From Rhizobium ecuadorense (GTDB lineage Bacteria; Pseudomonadota; Alphaproteobacteria; Rhizobiales; Rhizobiaceae), in contig NZ_LFIO01001517.1 of the NCBI RefSeq assembly GCF_001187535.1, forward strand, positions 1-59,902: a stretch of DNA of 59,902 bases, given 5' to 3'. Of this stretch, positions 1 to 8,233 are shown one piece after another. The position numbers and the translations under genes are program-made. Below the pieces are notes generated by a model, which saw nothing but the letters and a program-made list of their open reading frames with translations, had not been told where the DNA came from and made no database searches. The stretch's first letter is position 1. Each line of letters opens with the position of its first letter.

Positions 1-280
1 GGGCGGAGACGGCGCGCGAGCGGCCGACAACGGCCTTGGCATCCGGCTTGACCGAGCCCTCGAGAACGAGACCGAAATCCTTGAAATGATTGGCGTGATC
101 GAGCACCTCGGCCGAGCGCAGCAGCGCCTTTGTGGGTATGCAGCCCCAGTTCAGGCAGATGCCGCCCATATGCTCACGCTCGACGATCGCCGTCTTAAGG
201 CCGAGCTGGCTGGCGCGGATGGCGGCGACATAGCCGCCCGGGCCCGAGCCGATGATGATGACGTCGTAGGATTCAGCCAT
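1..280 (-). CDS. lpdA: Dihydrolipoamide dehydrogenase (E3), N-terminal part only
   Basis: This is the first 93 codons of a flavoprotein cut by the left window edge. E3 reoxidises the dihydrolipoyl groups of the pyruvate dehydrogenase complex and passes electrons through FAD to NAD. The N-terminus has the FAD-binding dinucleotide motif IIIGSGPGGYVAA (residues 8-20) and the redox-active disulfide site with Cys42 and Cys47 in GICLNWGCIPTK. It reads in the same direction as pdhA, pdhB and pdhC upstream and is the last recognisable gene of that cluster, so it is probably the E3 dedicated to pyruvate dehydrogenase. The family is certain; the assignment to this complex rests on position. Confidence 0.95.
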   Translation of the reverse strand, partial: MAESYDVIIIGSGPGGYVAAIRASQLGLKTAIVEREHMGGICLNWGCIPTKALLRSAEVLDHANHFKDFGLVLEGSVKPDAKAVVGRSRAVSA

Positions 281-297
281 GTGTGTCCTGCCCTTTG

Positions 298-879
298 TTA
301 CGCTGCGCTGCGGGTCATGAGCACCCACGCGTGGCTCTTGCTGTTTTCGAAGAGCGGCACGGCATCGGCGCGCGCAGCCTCCAGGAATCCGTTTCTTCCA
401 TAAAGCGACAGAGCCGCCTCGTTATCACTTGCGGTAATGAGACTGACGGGGCGGCGATCGGCCCTGTCGATCTGATCCTCCAGCAGTCTGCGTCCGATGC
501 CGATGCCGCGCAGGTGGCGATAGACGCCGAGACTGCCGATGAACCAGCTTCCCACAACCGTTTTCTGCAAGGAGAGCATCGGCGCGGTCGCCGGGATCGT
601 CGCCTCGATATTACCTATGCCGTCTTCCAGCGCATGGCCGATCGCCACACCTGCAACCTCGCCATAAGCCTCGGCGATGACGGCATCCCGCCAGCCGCCA
701 ACGGCCTCCTCCTCGCCCATCTTCAGCCGCCCCCGCTCCAAGGGCGTGTCACTCACCCCATGCGCGACATCGGCGAACCAGAGCCAGGAGGCAAAACCGT
801 GCGAGGCAATATCCGCCAGGATCGCCAGCTCCGAGGCATCCCGCCGTGAGGCCTGCCGCAGGGCGATGAAGGCGGTCAT
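298..879 (-). CDS. GNAT-family N-acetyltransferase
   Basis: A 193-residue protein of the Gcn5-related acetyltransferase fold, which transfers acetyl from acetyl-CoA to an amine. The acetyl-CoA loop is visible as RHLRGIGIGRRLLED around residue 125, followed by the usual ITASDNEAALSLYGRNGF segment (split here by residues near 155-175). The ATG at 879 is preferred over an upstream TTG at 888 because it has GAGG just before it and lies after the end of the neighbouring hydrolase gene. It sits between the SGNH hydrolase gene and lpdA inside the pyruvate dehydrogenase cluster, so it is probably co-transcribed. The substrate cannot be told from the sequence. Confidence 0.8.
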   Translation of the reverse strand: MTAFIALRQASRRDASELAILADIASHGFASWLWFADVAHGVSDTPLERGRLKMGEEEAVGGWRDAVIAEAYGEVAGVAIGHALEDGIGNIEATIPATAPMLSLQKTVVGSWFIGSLGVYRHLRGIGIGRRLLEDQIDRADRRPVSLITASDNEAALSLYGRNGFLEAARADAVPLFENSKSHAWVLMTRSAA

Positions 880-884
880 ACTCC

Positions 885-1526
885 TCAAATCCCCAGCATC
901 ATCCGCACGATCGATTCCAGCCCGCGCCCGAGCGAGCGCGTATTCTCCGCATCGAGGTGAATGCCGTCGATCGGTGTGGTCCTGGCGACGGAATTGCCGT
1001 CGAAGAAACCGCAGCCGAGTTCGTCGGCAAGATCACGATAAAGCGTTGCAAGCTTTGCCGATTCCTCGATGCCGCCCGGAAAGGATGCGGCGAAGGGCAC
1101 ATTGCCGGTCGCGCAGATCGCCGGCGGCGCTACGATCAGGATCTCCGGCCCGTCGAATTCGAAGGGCCAGGCATGGTTGCGGATCAGCCGCACGAGGCGG
1201 CTGATGCCCTGGCAGGCGGCAAAGGCCGAACCGGCCACGACCGGCTTCATGTCGTTGGTGCCGAGCAGGAGGATGACGAGATCGAGCGGCGCATGCGTCT
1301 GCAGGATCGTCGGCAGGATGCGCGCACCGTTGCGGTCGCAATCGGCGAGATGGTCGTCGAAAGCGGTCGTGCGGCCGTTGAGGCCTTCGGCGATGACACG
1401 CGCTTCGCTGCCGAGCGCGGCCTGAAGCACGCTCGGCCAGCGATTCTTGTACTCATGACGACCGATCGTCTCGGCGTCATAACCCCAGGTCAGCGAGTCG
1501 CCATAGCAAAGAACGGTCTTGGTCAT
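885..1526 (-). CDS. SGNH/GDSL hydrolase (arylesterase-like)
   Basis: A 213-residue serine hydrolase of the SGNH superfamily. The nucleophile block is CYGDSLTWG with Ser11, the Asn block is LGTNDMK (Asn91), and the C-terminal DGIH block gives Asp187 and His190, so the catalytic set is complete. There is no signal peptide, so it should act in the cytoplasm. The ATG at 1526 lies 19 bases after pdhC and starts exactly at the conserved TKTVLCYGDS; a longer upstream reading would overlap pdhC and adds no conserved residues. A hydrolase in this position between pdhC and lpdA is also familiar from Sinorhizobium. Its substrate is unknown; a thioester or acyl ester is an inference only. Confidence 0.85.
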   Translation of the reverse strand: MTKTVLCYGDSLTWGYDAETIGRHEYKNRWPSVLQAALGSEARVIAEGLNGRTTAFDDHLADCDRNGARILPTILQTHAPLDLVILLLGTNDMKPVVAGSAFAACQGISRLVRLIRNHAWPFEFDGPEILIVAPPAICATGNVPFAASFPGGIEESAKLATLYRDLADELGCGFFDGNSVARTTPIDGIHLDAENTRSLGRGLESIVRMMLGI

Positions 1527-1545
1527 TTCCGCCTCCGCTTGGCTA

Positions 1546-2904
1546 TCAGACGAGCATGCCCATCGGGTTTTCGATGTAGCCCTTGAAGGCCTGGAGCAGC
1601 TCCGCGCCGAGCGCACCGTCGACGCAACGATGGTCGGTCGAGAGCGTGACGCTCATGACCGTGGCGATGGCCATCTCGCCGTTCTTGACGACGACCCGCT
1701 GCTCGCCGGCGCCGACCGCGAGGATCGTCGCATGCGGCGGATTGACGACAGCTGCGAAGTTCTTGACGCCCATCATGCCCATGTTCGAGACCGAGCTGGT
1801 GCCGCCCTGATATTCCTCGGGCTTCAGCTTGCGGTCCTTGGCCCGCTTGCCGAGATCGCGCATCTCGTTGGAGATGACAGACAGCGTCTTCTGCTCGGCC
1901 TTGCGGATGATCGGCGTGATGAGACCGCCGGGGATCGAGACGGCGACGCCGACATCGGCGTGCTTGTGCTTGACCATGTTGCTGTCGGTCCACGACACGT
2001 TGGCGTCTGGAACGTCGCGCAGCGCCAGCGCCATGGCCTTGATGACCATGTCGTTGACCGAGAGCTTGTAGGCCGGAGCGTTGTCCTTGCGGGGCGCCGC
2101 ATCGTTCAGCTGGGCGCGCAGCGCCATCAGAGCATCGAGCTCGCAATCGACGCTGACGTAGAAATGCGGGATCGTCTGCTTGGACTCAACCAGGCGCCGG
2201 GCGATCGTCTTGCGCATGCCGTCATGCGGCACGAGCTCGTAGGAGCCCGGCTCGAATAGCTTGAGCACGGCCTCCTCGGAAGCGCCCTTCGGCGCTGCGG
2301 CGGCCGGAGCGGCAGCTGCAGCAGCCTGCGGCGCAGCAGCGGCCGGTGCTGGAGCAGCCTTGGCGCCACCGCCGGCAACGGCGGCTTCGACATCGCTCTT
2401 GACGACGCGGCCATGCGGGCCGGAGCCTGCGACCGCCGAAAGGTCGATGCCGGCTTCCCTCGCGAGCCTGCGGGCAAGCGGCGACGAGAAGGTGCGGTTG
2501 CCGCTTGATGAAACCGCCGCGGGTGCATTGGCAGGCGCCGGTGCGGCAGCCGGAGCGGACGGGGTCGGAGCCGGTGCAGCCTCGGCCTTCTCAGCCGGGG
2601 CGGCGTCAGCCTTCGCCGGAGCGGCGGAGCCCGCGCCGCTTGCGGCGGCGGCGACATCCTCGCCATCGGCGGCGAGAACGGCGATCAGCGCGTTGACCTT
2701 GACGCCTTCGGTGCCGGCGGCAACGACGAGCTTGGCAACCGTGCCTTCATCGACGGCTTCGACTTCCATCGTCGCCTTGTCGGTCTCGATCTCGGCGATC
2801 ACATCGCCAGACTTGACCGTATCGCCTTCCTTGACCAGCCATTTGGAAAGATTGCCTTCTTCCATGGTCGGAGAGAGGGCGGGCATCGTGATATTGATCG
2901 GCAT
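1546..2904 (-). CDS. pdhC: Pyruvate dehydrogenase E2, dihydrolipoyllysine acetyltransferase
   Basis: The 452-residue core of the pyruvate dehydrogenase complex, which moves the acetyl group from lipoate to coenzyme A. Domains in order: one lipoyl domain (about 1-77, lipoylated Lys43 in ETDKATMEV), a long Ala/Pro-rich swinging linker (about 85-140), a peripheral-subunit-binding domain (about 143-180, SPLARRLAREAGIDL), a second Ala/Pro linker, and the catalytic acyltransferase domain (about 220-452) with the active-site STDHRCVDG, His425 and Asp429. It lies 15 bases downstream of pdhB in the same direction. The length and single lipoyl domain are typical of alphaproteobacteria. Confidence 0.97.
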   Translation of the reverse strand: MPINITMPALSPTMEEGNLSKWLVKEGDTVKSGDVIAEIETDKATMEVEAVDEGTVAKLVVAAGTEGVKVNALIAVLAADGEDVAAAASGAGSAAPAKADAAPAEKAEAAPAPTPSAPAAAPAPANAPAAVSSSGNRTFSSPLARRLAREAGIDLSAVAGSGPHGRVVKSDVEAAVAGGGAKAAPAPAAAAPQAAAAAAPAAAAPKGASEEAVLKLFEPGSYELVPHDGMRKTIARRLVESKQTIPHFYVSVDCELDALMALRAQLNDAAPRKDNAPAYKLSVNDMVIKAMALALRDVPDANVSWTDSNMVKHKHADVGVAVSIPGGLITPIIRKAEQKTLSVISNEMRDLGKRAKDRKLKPEEYQGGTSSVSNMGMMGVKNFAAVVNPPHATILAVGAGEQRVVVKNGEMAIATVMSVTLSTDHRCVDGALGAELLQAFKGYIENPMGMLV

Positions 2905-2919
2905 CGAGATACCCTCCCC

Positions 2920-4305
2920 TTATTTGTAGCAAACAGCCTTCACCGCATCGACGACTTCGCCGACGTTCGGAAGCGCCAGCTTTTCGAGATTGGCGGCGTA
3001 AGGCATCGGCACGTCCTTGCCCGCAATCGTCAGGATCGGCGCATCGAGATAGTCGAAGGCCTGCTGCATGACGCGGGTGGCGATTTCGGTGCCGACTGAG
3101 GACTGCGGATAACCTTCCTCGACGGTGACCAGGCGGCCGGTCTTCTTGACCGATGCGATGACCGTCGGAAGATCCATCGGGCGGATGGTGCGAAGATCGA
3201 TAAGCTCGACGTCGATGCCGATCTTCTCGAGTTCGGCAACCGCCTTCGTCGCATAGGTCATGCCGATGCCGAAGGAGACGACGGTCACGTCCTTGCCCGA
3301 ACGATGGATGCGGGCCTTGCCGATCGGCAGGACGAAATTATCGAGCTTCGGCACATCGAAATGCTGACCGTAGAGAATTTCGTTCTCCAGGAAGATCACC
3401 GGGTTCGGATCGCGGATGGCAGCCTTCAGCAGGCCCTTGGCGTCGGACGCCGTGTAGGGCATGACGACCTTCAGGCCGGGGATCGCGCTATACCAGGCGG
3501 CGTAATCCTGGCTGTGCTGGGCACCGACGCGGGCGGCCGCACCGTTCGGGCCGCGGAAGACGATCGGAGCGCCCATCTGGCCGCCGGACATGTAGAGCGT
3601 CTTGGCGGCCGAGTTGATGATGTGGTCGATCGCCTGCATGGCGAAGTTGAAGGTCATGAATTCGACGATCGGGCGAAGGCCGGCCATGGCGGCGCCGACG
3701 CCGACGCCGGCGAAGCCGTGCTCGGTGATCGGCGTATCGATGACGCGGCGGGGGCCGAATTCCTGCAGCAGGCCCTGGGTGACCTTATACGCGCCCTGAT
3801 ATTCGGCGACTTCCTCGCCCATGACGAAGACGTCGTCGCTGGCGCGCATTTCTTCGGCCATGGCGTCGCGGAGCGCTTCGCGCACGGTCATCGACACCAT
3901 TTCGGTGCCGGCGGGGATTTCGGGGTCGTTCGGAACGGCAGCCTTGGGCTCTGCGGGAACGGGAGTAGCAACCGAACCGCTGTTGGTCGGCTTTTCTTCC
4001 TGAGCAGCGACCGGAGCCGGCTGAGCAGTAGCAGGAGCGGCGGAAATCGCGTCGGCCGATTCGCCATCCTGCAGCAGCACGGCAATCTTGGTGTTGACCT
4101 TGACGCCTTCGGTGCCGGCATCGACGAGCAGCTTGCCGATGACGCCTTCGTCGACGGCTTCAACTTCCATCGTCGCCTTGTCGGTTTCGATTTCGGCAAT
4201 CACGTCGCCTGAGGTGACCTTGTCACCTTCCTGCTTCAGCCATTTGGACAGCGTGCCTTCTTCCATGGTCGGAGAGAGGGCGGGCATGAGGATATCGATA
4301 GGCAT
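2920..4305 (-). CDS. pdhB: Pyruvate dehydrogenase E1 beta subunit with N-terminal lipoyl domain
   Basis: A 461-residue E1 beta subunit that, with PdhA, decarboxylates pyruvate using thiamine diphosphate. An extra N-terminal lipoyl domain (about 1-80, Lys43 in ETDKATMEV) precedes a Pro/Ala linker (about 82-135). The transketolase-like beta domain starts near residue 140 (VREALRDAMAEEM) and ends with the transketolase C-terminal domain. The lipoyl domain is closely similar to that of PdhC next door, as expected for the alphaproteobacterial E1 beta fusion. The start at 4305 is chosen because MPIDILMPALSPTMEEG is the conserved lipoyl N-terminus; the open frame runs further upstream into pdhA without conserved sequence. 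Confidence 0.97.
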   Translation of the reverse strand: MPIDILMPALSPTMEEGTLSKWLKQEGDKVTSGDVIAEIETDKATMEVEAVDEGVIGKLLVDAGTEGVKVNTKIAVLLQDGESADAISAAPATAQPAPVAAQEEKPTNSGSVATPVPAEPKAAVPNDPEIPAGTEMVSMTVREALRDAMAEEMRASDDVFVMGEEVAEYQGAYKVTQGLLQEFGPRRVIDTPITEHGFAGVGVGAAMAGLRPIVEFMTFNFAMQAIDHIINSAAKTLYMSGGQMGAPIVFRGPNGAAARVGAQHSQDYAAWYSAIPGLKVVMPYTASDAKGLLKAAIRDPNPVIFLENEILYGQHFDVPKLDNFVLPIGKARIHRSGKDVTVVSFGIGMTYATKAVAELEKIGIDVELIDLRTIRPMDLPTVIASVKKTGRLVTVEEGYPQSSVGTEIATRVMQQAFDYLDAPILTIAGKDVPMPYAANLEKLALPNVGEVVDAVKAVCYK

Positions 4306-4321
4306 GGGTTCCCTCCCCCGA

Positions 4322-5368
4322 TTAGAGCAGAATGTCGGTGTAGAGCTCGGATGCATCCGGCTCCGGATCGGCCTGGGCGAAATCGGCGCTGTCGGCGACA
4401 ATGTCGCGGACATCCTTGTCGATCGCCTTCAGATCGTCTTCGGAGGCCCAGCCCTTTTCGATGAGGCGCGCCTTCACCTGCTCGATCGGGTCCTGCTCGG
4501 AGCGCATCTTCTGCACTTCTTCCTTCGAGCGGTATTTCGCCGGATCGGACATGGAGTGGCCGCGATAACGATAGGTCAGCATTTCGAGAATGATCGGGCC
4601 CTTGCCGGAGCGGCAATGCTCGAGCGCCTCGTCAGCGGCCGCCTTGACGGCGCGAACGTCCATGCCGTCGACCTGGATGCCGGGAATGCCGAAGCCGGAT
4701 CCGCGCAGCGAGTAGTTCGACTGTGCGGTGGCGCGGGCGGTCGAAGTGCCCATGGCGTAACGGTTGTTCTCGACGATATAGACGATCGGCAGCTTCCAGA
4801 GAGCCGCCATGTTGAAGCTCTCGTAGACTTGGCCCTGGTTGGCAGCACCATCGCCGAAATAGGCGATCGAGACGTTGCCGTTGCCGCGGTAATGGTTGGC
4901 AAAGGCCAGACCGGTACCGAGAGAAACCTGGGCGCCGACGATGCCGTGACCGCCGTAGAAATGCTTCTCTTTCGAGAACATGTGCATCGAGCCGCCCTTC
5001 CCGTGGGAATAGCCGCTGCGGCACCCGGTCAGTTCCGCCATGACGCCGCGCGCTTCCATGCCGGTTGCCAGCATGTGGCCGTGATCGCGATAGGCGGTGA
5101 TGACCTGGTCACCTTCCTTCTGCGCCATTTGCATACCGACGACGACAGCTTCCTGACCGATGTAGAGGTGGCAGAAGCCGCCGATGAAGCCCATACCGTA
5201 GAGCTGACCGGCCTTCTCCTCGAAGCGGCGGATCAGCAGCATCTCGCGATAGGCCTTGAGCTCCTCGTCGCGATCAAAGTCGGCGACAGGGCCTCCGTTC
5301 GATGCTTTCGCTGCAGGTTTTGCTGATGTTTTCCGGCTGGAAACCGTCGCGGTCTTTCGCGGCGCCAT
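4322..5368 (-). CDS. pdhA: Pyruvate dehydrogenase E1 alpha subunit
   Basis: A 348-residue E1 alpha subunit, partner of PdhB. It carries the thiamine-diphosphate motif that starts with GDGAANQGQ (near residue 170) and ends with IVENN about 30 residues later, and the phosphorylation-loop-like YRGHSMSDPAKYRS near 290. The first 30 residues are a Lys/Ser/Ala-rich tail of low complexity. It is the first gene of the pdh cluster. A good ribosome site (AGGGAGGG) ends a few bases before the ATG, and a promoter-like pair lies at 5408-5436. pdhB starts 16 bases after its stop. Confidence 0.97.
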   Translation of the reverse strand: MAPRKTATVSSRKTSAKPAAKASNGGPVADFDRDEELKAYREMLLIRRFEEKAGQLYGMGFIGGFCHLYIGQEAVVVGMQMAQKEGDQVITAYRDHGHMLATGMEARGVMAELTGCRSGYSHGKGGSMHMFSKEKHFYGGHGIVGAQVSLGTGLAFANHYRGNGNVSIAYFGDGAANQGQVYESFNMAALWKLPIVYIVENNRYAMGTSTARATAQSNYSLRGSGFGIPGIQVDGMDVRAVKAAADEALEHCRSGKGPIILEMLTYRYRGHSMSDPAKYRSKEEVQKMRSEQDPIEQVKARLIEKGWASEDDLKAIDKDVRDIVADSADFAQADPEPDASELYTDILL

Positions 5369-5407
5369 TCAACCCTCCCTATGGTTTGTCGGTTCTCGGT
5401 GCCGCGT

Positions 5408-5436
5408 ACCATAGGGAAGAAACATGACCACAGCAA
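5408..5436 (-). promoter_or_regulatory. Predicted housekeeping promoter of the pdh operon
   Basis: On the minus strand TTGCTG (5431-5436) and TATGGT (5408-5413) are separated by exactly 17 bases. This is close to the rhizobial vegetative pattern (CTTGAC, 17 bases, CTATAT) and lies about 40 bases before the pdhA start. The same TTGCNN-N17-TAT layout recurs before rpsB and the tRNA genes here. Predicted from sequence only. Confidence 0.5.
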
Positions 5437-5490
5437 TGCCATAATTGCATGGCTCGTATTCGGCACTAAACTATTGGAAATACATCGAAA

Positions 5491-5523
5491 ATTCCAATTA
5501 ACCGAATTCCGGTTAATTGGAAT
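5491..5523 (-). terminator. Perfect 14-bp inverted repeat over the ftsB stop codon
   Basis: Two 14-base arms (5491-5504 and 5510-5523) pair perfectly around a 5-base loop. The ftsB stop codon is inside the right arm. On the minus strand the stem is followed by only a short T run (ATTTTC), and the stem is AT-rich, so it may be a weak terminator of ftsB or a protein-binding dyad between ftsB and pdhA. Confidence 0.5.
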
Positions 5524-5833
5524 AATGATTGAATATGACGATCTCGTCCGCGCGCGACATATTGAGTTGATAGCGCGCTTTTTCGTCCAGCATATCTTTG
5601 TCGAGCGAGCCATCACTCAGCAGCGCGACTTGATTTTCCAGATGTTCGCGCTTCGCCTTCAAGATCGCAAGCTCTTTTTCACGCGCGACACGCTGGTGCT
5701 CGAACGTCTCCGTTGCGCGCAGGCCGTAATCGCCGTGAATGCAATGATAGCCGAAATAGGAGAGGAAGGCGACCGTCATGGCCGGAATGACGAAGCGGCC
5801 GAATTTTCTCTTCTTATGATGCTTTGTCCACAT
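5513..5833 (-). CDS. ftsB: FtsB/DivIC-type septum formation initiator
   Basis: A 106-residue bitopic membrane protein of the divisome. A basic N-terminus (MWTKHHKKRKFGR) precedes one transmembrane segment (about 13-31), then a coiled coil (about 45-75, EKELAILKAKREHLENQV) and a short C-terminal tail. Family knowledge: FtsB joins FtsL and FtsQ and helps activate septal peptidoglycan synthesis. A gene of this family between eno and pdhA is a common arrangement in alphaproteobacteria and agrees with the E. coli link of ftsB with eno. The short length, topology and neighbours all fit; direct assignment within FtsB/DivIC is by family. Confidence 0.85.
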   Translation of the reverse strand: MWTKHHKKRKFGRFVIPAMTVAFLSYFGYHCIHGDYGLRATETFEHQRVAREKELAILKAKREHLENQVALLSDGSLDKDMLDEKARYQLNMSRADEIVIFNHYSN

Positions 5834-5915
5834 ACACGCATGCTCTTGAACGCATTACCAATTCGTTCAGCATAACGCCCAGAGATTAACCGTTCGTTGA
5901 CCGTAAAAACGGGCA

Positions 5916-5945
5916 ACAAAAAACCCGCGCCGAGAGGGCGCGGGT
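5916..5945 (-). terminator. Intrinsic terminator of eno
   Basis: A GC-rich stem (ACCCGCGCC at 5923-5931 with GGCGCGGGT at 5937-5945, loop of 5) is followed on the minus strand by a T run. It lies 24 bases after the eno stop and before ftsB, so ftsB should have its own promoter or depend on read-through. Confidence 0.9.
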
Positions 5946-5968
5946 CAAATTGTCGAAAGCAGATTCGA

Positions 5969-7243
5969 TCAGCCGCGGATGATCGAGCGGCCGGCATACT
6001 GGGCCTGGGGGCCGAGGCCTTCCTCGATGCGGATCAGCTGGTTGTACTTGGCGAGGCGGTCGGAACGCGACAGCGAGCCGGTCTTGATCTGGCCGCAGTT
6101 GGTGGCGACCGCGAGGTCGGCGATGGTCGAATCTTCGGTTTCGCCGGAGCGGTGCGACATGACGGCTGTGTAGGCTGCCTTGTGCGCCGTGTTGACGGCG
6201 TCGAGCGTTTCCGTCAGCGAACCGATCTGGTTGACCTTGACGAGGATCGAGTTGGCGACGCCCATGCGGATGCCGTCGCGCAGGCGGGCGGAGTTGGTGA
6301 CGAAGAGATCGTCGCCGACGAGCTGGGTCTTCTTGCCGGTCAGGTCGGTCAGCGTCTTCCAGCCGTCCCAGTCGTCTTCGGCCATGCCGTCCTCGATCGA
6401 GATGATCGGGTACTTGGCGGCGAGTTCGGCCAGGTATTCGGCCATGGCGCCCGATTCGAGCGTGCGGCCTTCACCTTCGAGAACGTATTTGCCGTCCTTG
6501 AAGAACTCGGTCGAGGCGCAATCGAGGCCGAGGTAGATGTCCTCACCCGGCTTGTAGCCGGCTTTCTCGACCGACTTCATGATGAAGTCGAGGGCTTCCG
6601 AAGCGCTCTTCAGGCCCGGTGCGAAACCGCCTTCGTCACCGACATTAGTGTTGTGGCCCTGCGCTGCCAGTTCCTTGCGCAGCGTATGGAAGACTTCCGA
6701 ACCCATACGCACGGCTTCGGCGATCGTATCGGCGCCGACCGGCAGAATCATGAATTCCTGGAAATCGATCGGATTGTCGGCATGGGCGCCGCCGTTGATG
6801 ATGTTCATCATCGGCACCGGCAAGAGGCTCGCGGAAGCGCCGCCGACATAACGGTAGAGCGGCAGGCCGGAGGCCTGGGCGGCAGCCTTGGCGACGGCCA
6901 GCGACACGCCGAGGATGGCGTTGGCGCCGAGGCGCGACTTGTTCGGCGTGCCGTCCAGCTCGATCATGATGTTGTCGATCTGGATCTGGTTTTCGGCATC
7001 GATGCCGCCGATCGCGTCGAAGATCTCGGTATTGGCCGCATCGACCGCCTTTTGCACGCCCTTGCCGAGGTAGCGCTTGCCGCCGTCGCGCAGCTCGACT
7101 GCCTCATGCGCGCCGGTCGAGGCACCCGAGGGAACGGCCGCGCGGCCCATGCTGCCGTCTTCGAGATAGACATCGACTTCGACGGTGGGGTTGCCACGGC
7201 TATCGAGAATCTCGCGGGCGATGATATCGGTGATTGCAGTCAT
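5969..7243 (-). CDS. eno: Enolase
   Basis: A 424-residue enolase of normal bacterial length. It converts 2-phosphoglycerate to phosphoenolpyruvate in glycolysis and the reverse in gluconeogenesis; in other bacteria it also joins the RNA degradosome. Visible marks are the N-terminal AREILDSRGNPTVEVDV, the Mg-binding SIEDGMAEDDWDGWK, and the C-terminal signature LVKVNQIGSLTET followed by SHRSGETED. It stands alone between a strong terminator downstream and a 141-base gap to kdsA upstream. Confidence 0.98.
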   Translation of the reverse strand: MTAITDIIAREILDSRGNPTVEVDVYLEDGSMGRAAVPSGASTGAHEAVELRDGGKRYLGKGVQKAVDAANTEIFDAIGGIDAENQIQIDNIMIELDGTPNKSRLGANAILGVSLAVAKAAAQASGLPLYRYVGGASASLLPVPMMNIINGGAHADNPIDFQEFMILPVGADTIAEAVRMGSEVFHTLRKELAAQGHNTNVGDEGGFAPGLKSASEALDFIMKSVEKAGYKPGEDIYLGLDCASTEFFKDGKYVLEGEGRTLESGAMAEYLAELAAKYPIISIEDGMAEDDWDGWKTLTDLTGKKTQLVGDDLFVTNSARLRDGIRMGVANSILVKVNQIGSLTETLDAVNTAHKAAYTAVMSHRSGETEDSTIADLAVATNCGQIKTGSLSRSDRLAKYNQLIRIEEGLGPQAQYAGRSIIRG

Positions 7244-7384
7244 GGGTTCTTCCTGCTCGGTGGGTGATCAATCGTTCGAAGCCTGTCATAATCGAAGGCG
7301 TGCAAATTACAATGGCGCATTGCGGCACCCTCGACCTGCATGTCCGATCGTCGCTATAGCACGAACATGTCAGGCTTTTGACTG

Positions 7385-8233
7385 TCAGCCCTTGGCGACG
7401 GCGTCGAAGGCCAGCAGCTTTTCCAGAAGCCGCGGCATGTCCTTGAGATAGACCATGTTCGGGCCGTCGGACGGTGCGTTGTCGGGGTCCTGGTGGGTTT
7501 CGACGAAAACGCCGGCAATACCGGTCGCCACCGCTGCGCGCGCCAACGTTTCCACGAATTCCCGCTGACCGCCGGAAGAATCGCCCTGCCCGCCCGGCTG
7601 GGCCACGGAATGGGTGGCATCGAAGACGACGGGGGCGCCCATCGACGCCATGATCGGCAGCGAGCGCATGTCGGAAACCAGAGTGTTGTAACCGAAGGAG
7701 GCGCCGCGTTCGCAGAGCAGCACGTTCGGGTTGCCGCTGGCGTTGAGCTTCTTCAGCACATTCTTCATGTCCCAAGGGGCAAGAAACTGGCCCTTCTTGA
7801 CATTGACCGCGCGGCCGGTCTCGGCGGCGGCGATCAGAAGGTCGGTCTGGCGGCAGAGGAAGGCCGGGATCTGCAGGACATCGACCACCTTTGCCACTTC
7901 GGCGCATTGCTCCGCGGTGTGAACGTCGGTCAGGACGGGAAAGCCGAACTCCTTCTTGAGATCGGCAAAGACCTGCATGCCCTTTTCAAGGCCGATGCCG
8001 CGCTCGGCCGAAAGCGAGGTCCGGTTCGCCTTATCGAAGGAACTCTTGTAGACGAGGCCGATGCCGAGCTTTGCACAGAGCTCCTTCAGCGTGCCGGCAA
8101 CCATGAAGGCATGGTCGCGGCTCTCCATCTGGCAAGGGCCGGCAATCAGCGACAGGCGGCCGGTATTGGAAAAGGTGACCTGGCCTGCGCCCTCGCCGAT
8201 CCTGACTTCCGAATTCGTATCAGTGCTCATCAT
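7385..8233 (-). CDS. kdsA: 3-deoxy-8-phosphooctulonate synthase
   Basis: A 282-residue enzyme that condenses phosphoenolpyruvate with arabinose 5-phosphate to Kdo 8-phosphate, the first committed step of Kdo for lipopolysaccharide. Family blocks seen: LIAGPCQMES (about 28-37), YKSSFDKANRTS, GFPVLTDVH, KKGQFLAPWDM and FDATHSVAQPGG. The second and third codons are both ATG (8233 and 8230), so the start is uncertain by one residue. The start overlaps the stop of the upstream glyoxalase-like gene by four bases, which suggests translational coupling. It belongs functionally with the lipid A genes further right in the window. Confidence 0.97.
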   Translation of the reverse strand: MMSTDTNSEVRIGEGAGQVTFSNTGRLSLIAGPCQMESRDHAFMVAGTLKELCAKLGIGLVYKSSFDKANRTSLSAERGIGLEKGMQVFADLKKEFGFPVLTDVHTAEQCAEVAKVVDVLQIPAFLCRQTDLLIAAAETGRAVNVKKGQFLAPWDMKNVLKKLNASGNPNVLLCERGASFGYNTLVSDMRSLPIMASMGAPVVFDATHSVAQPGGQGDSSGGQREFVETLARAAVATGIAGVFVETHQDPDNAPSDGPNMVYLKDMPRLLEKLLAFDAVAKG

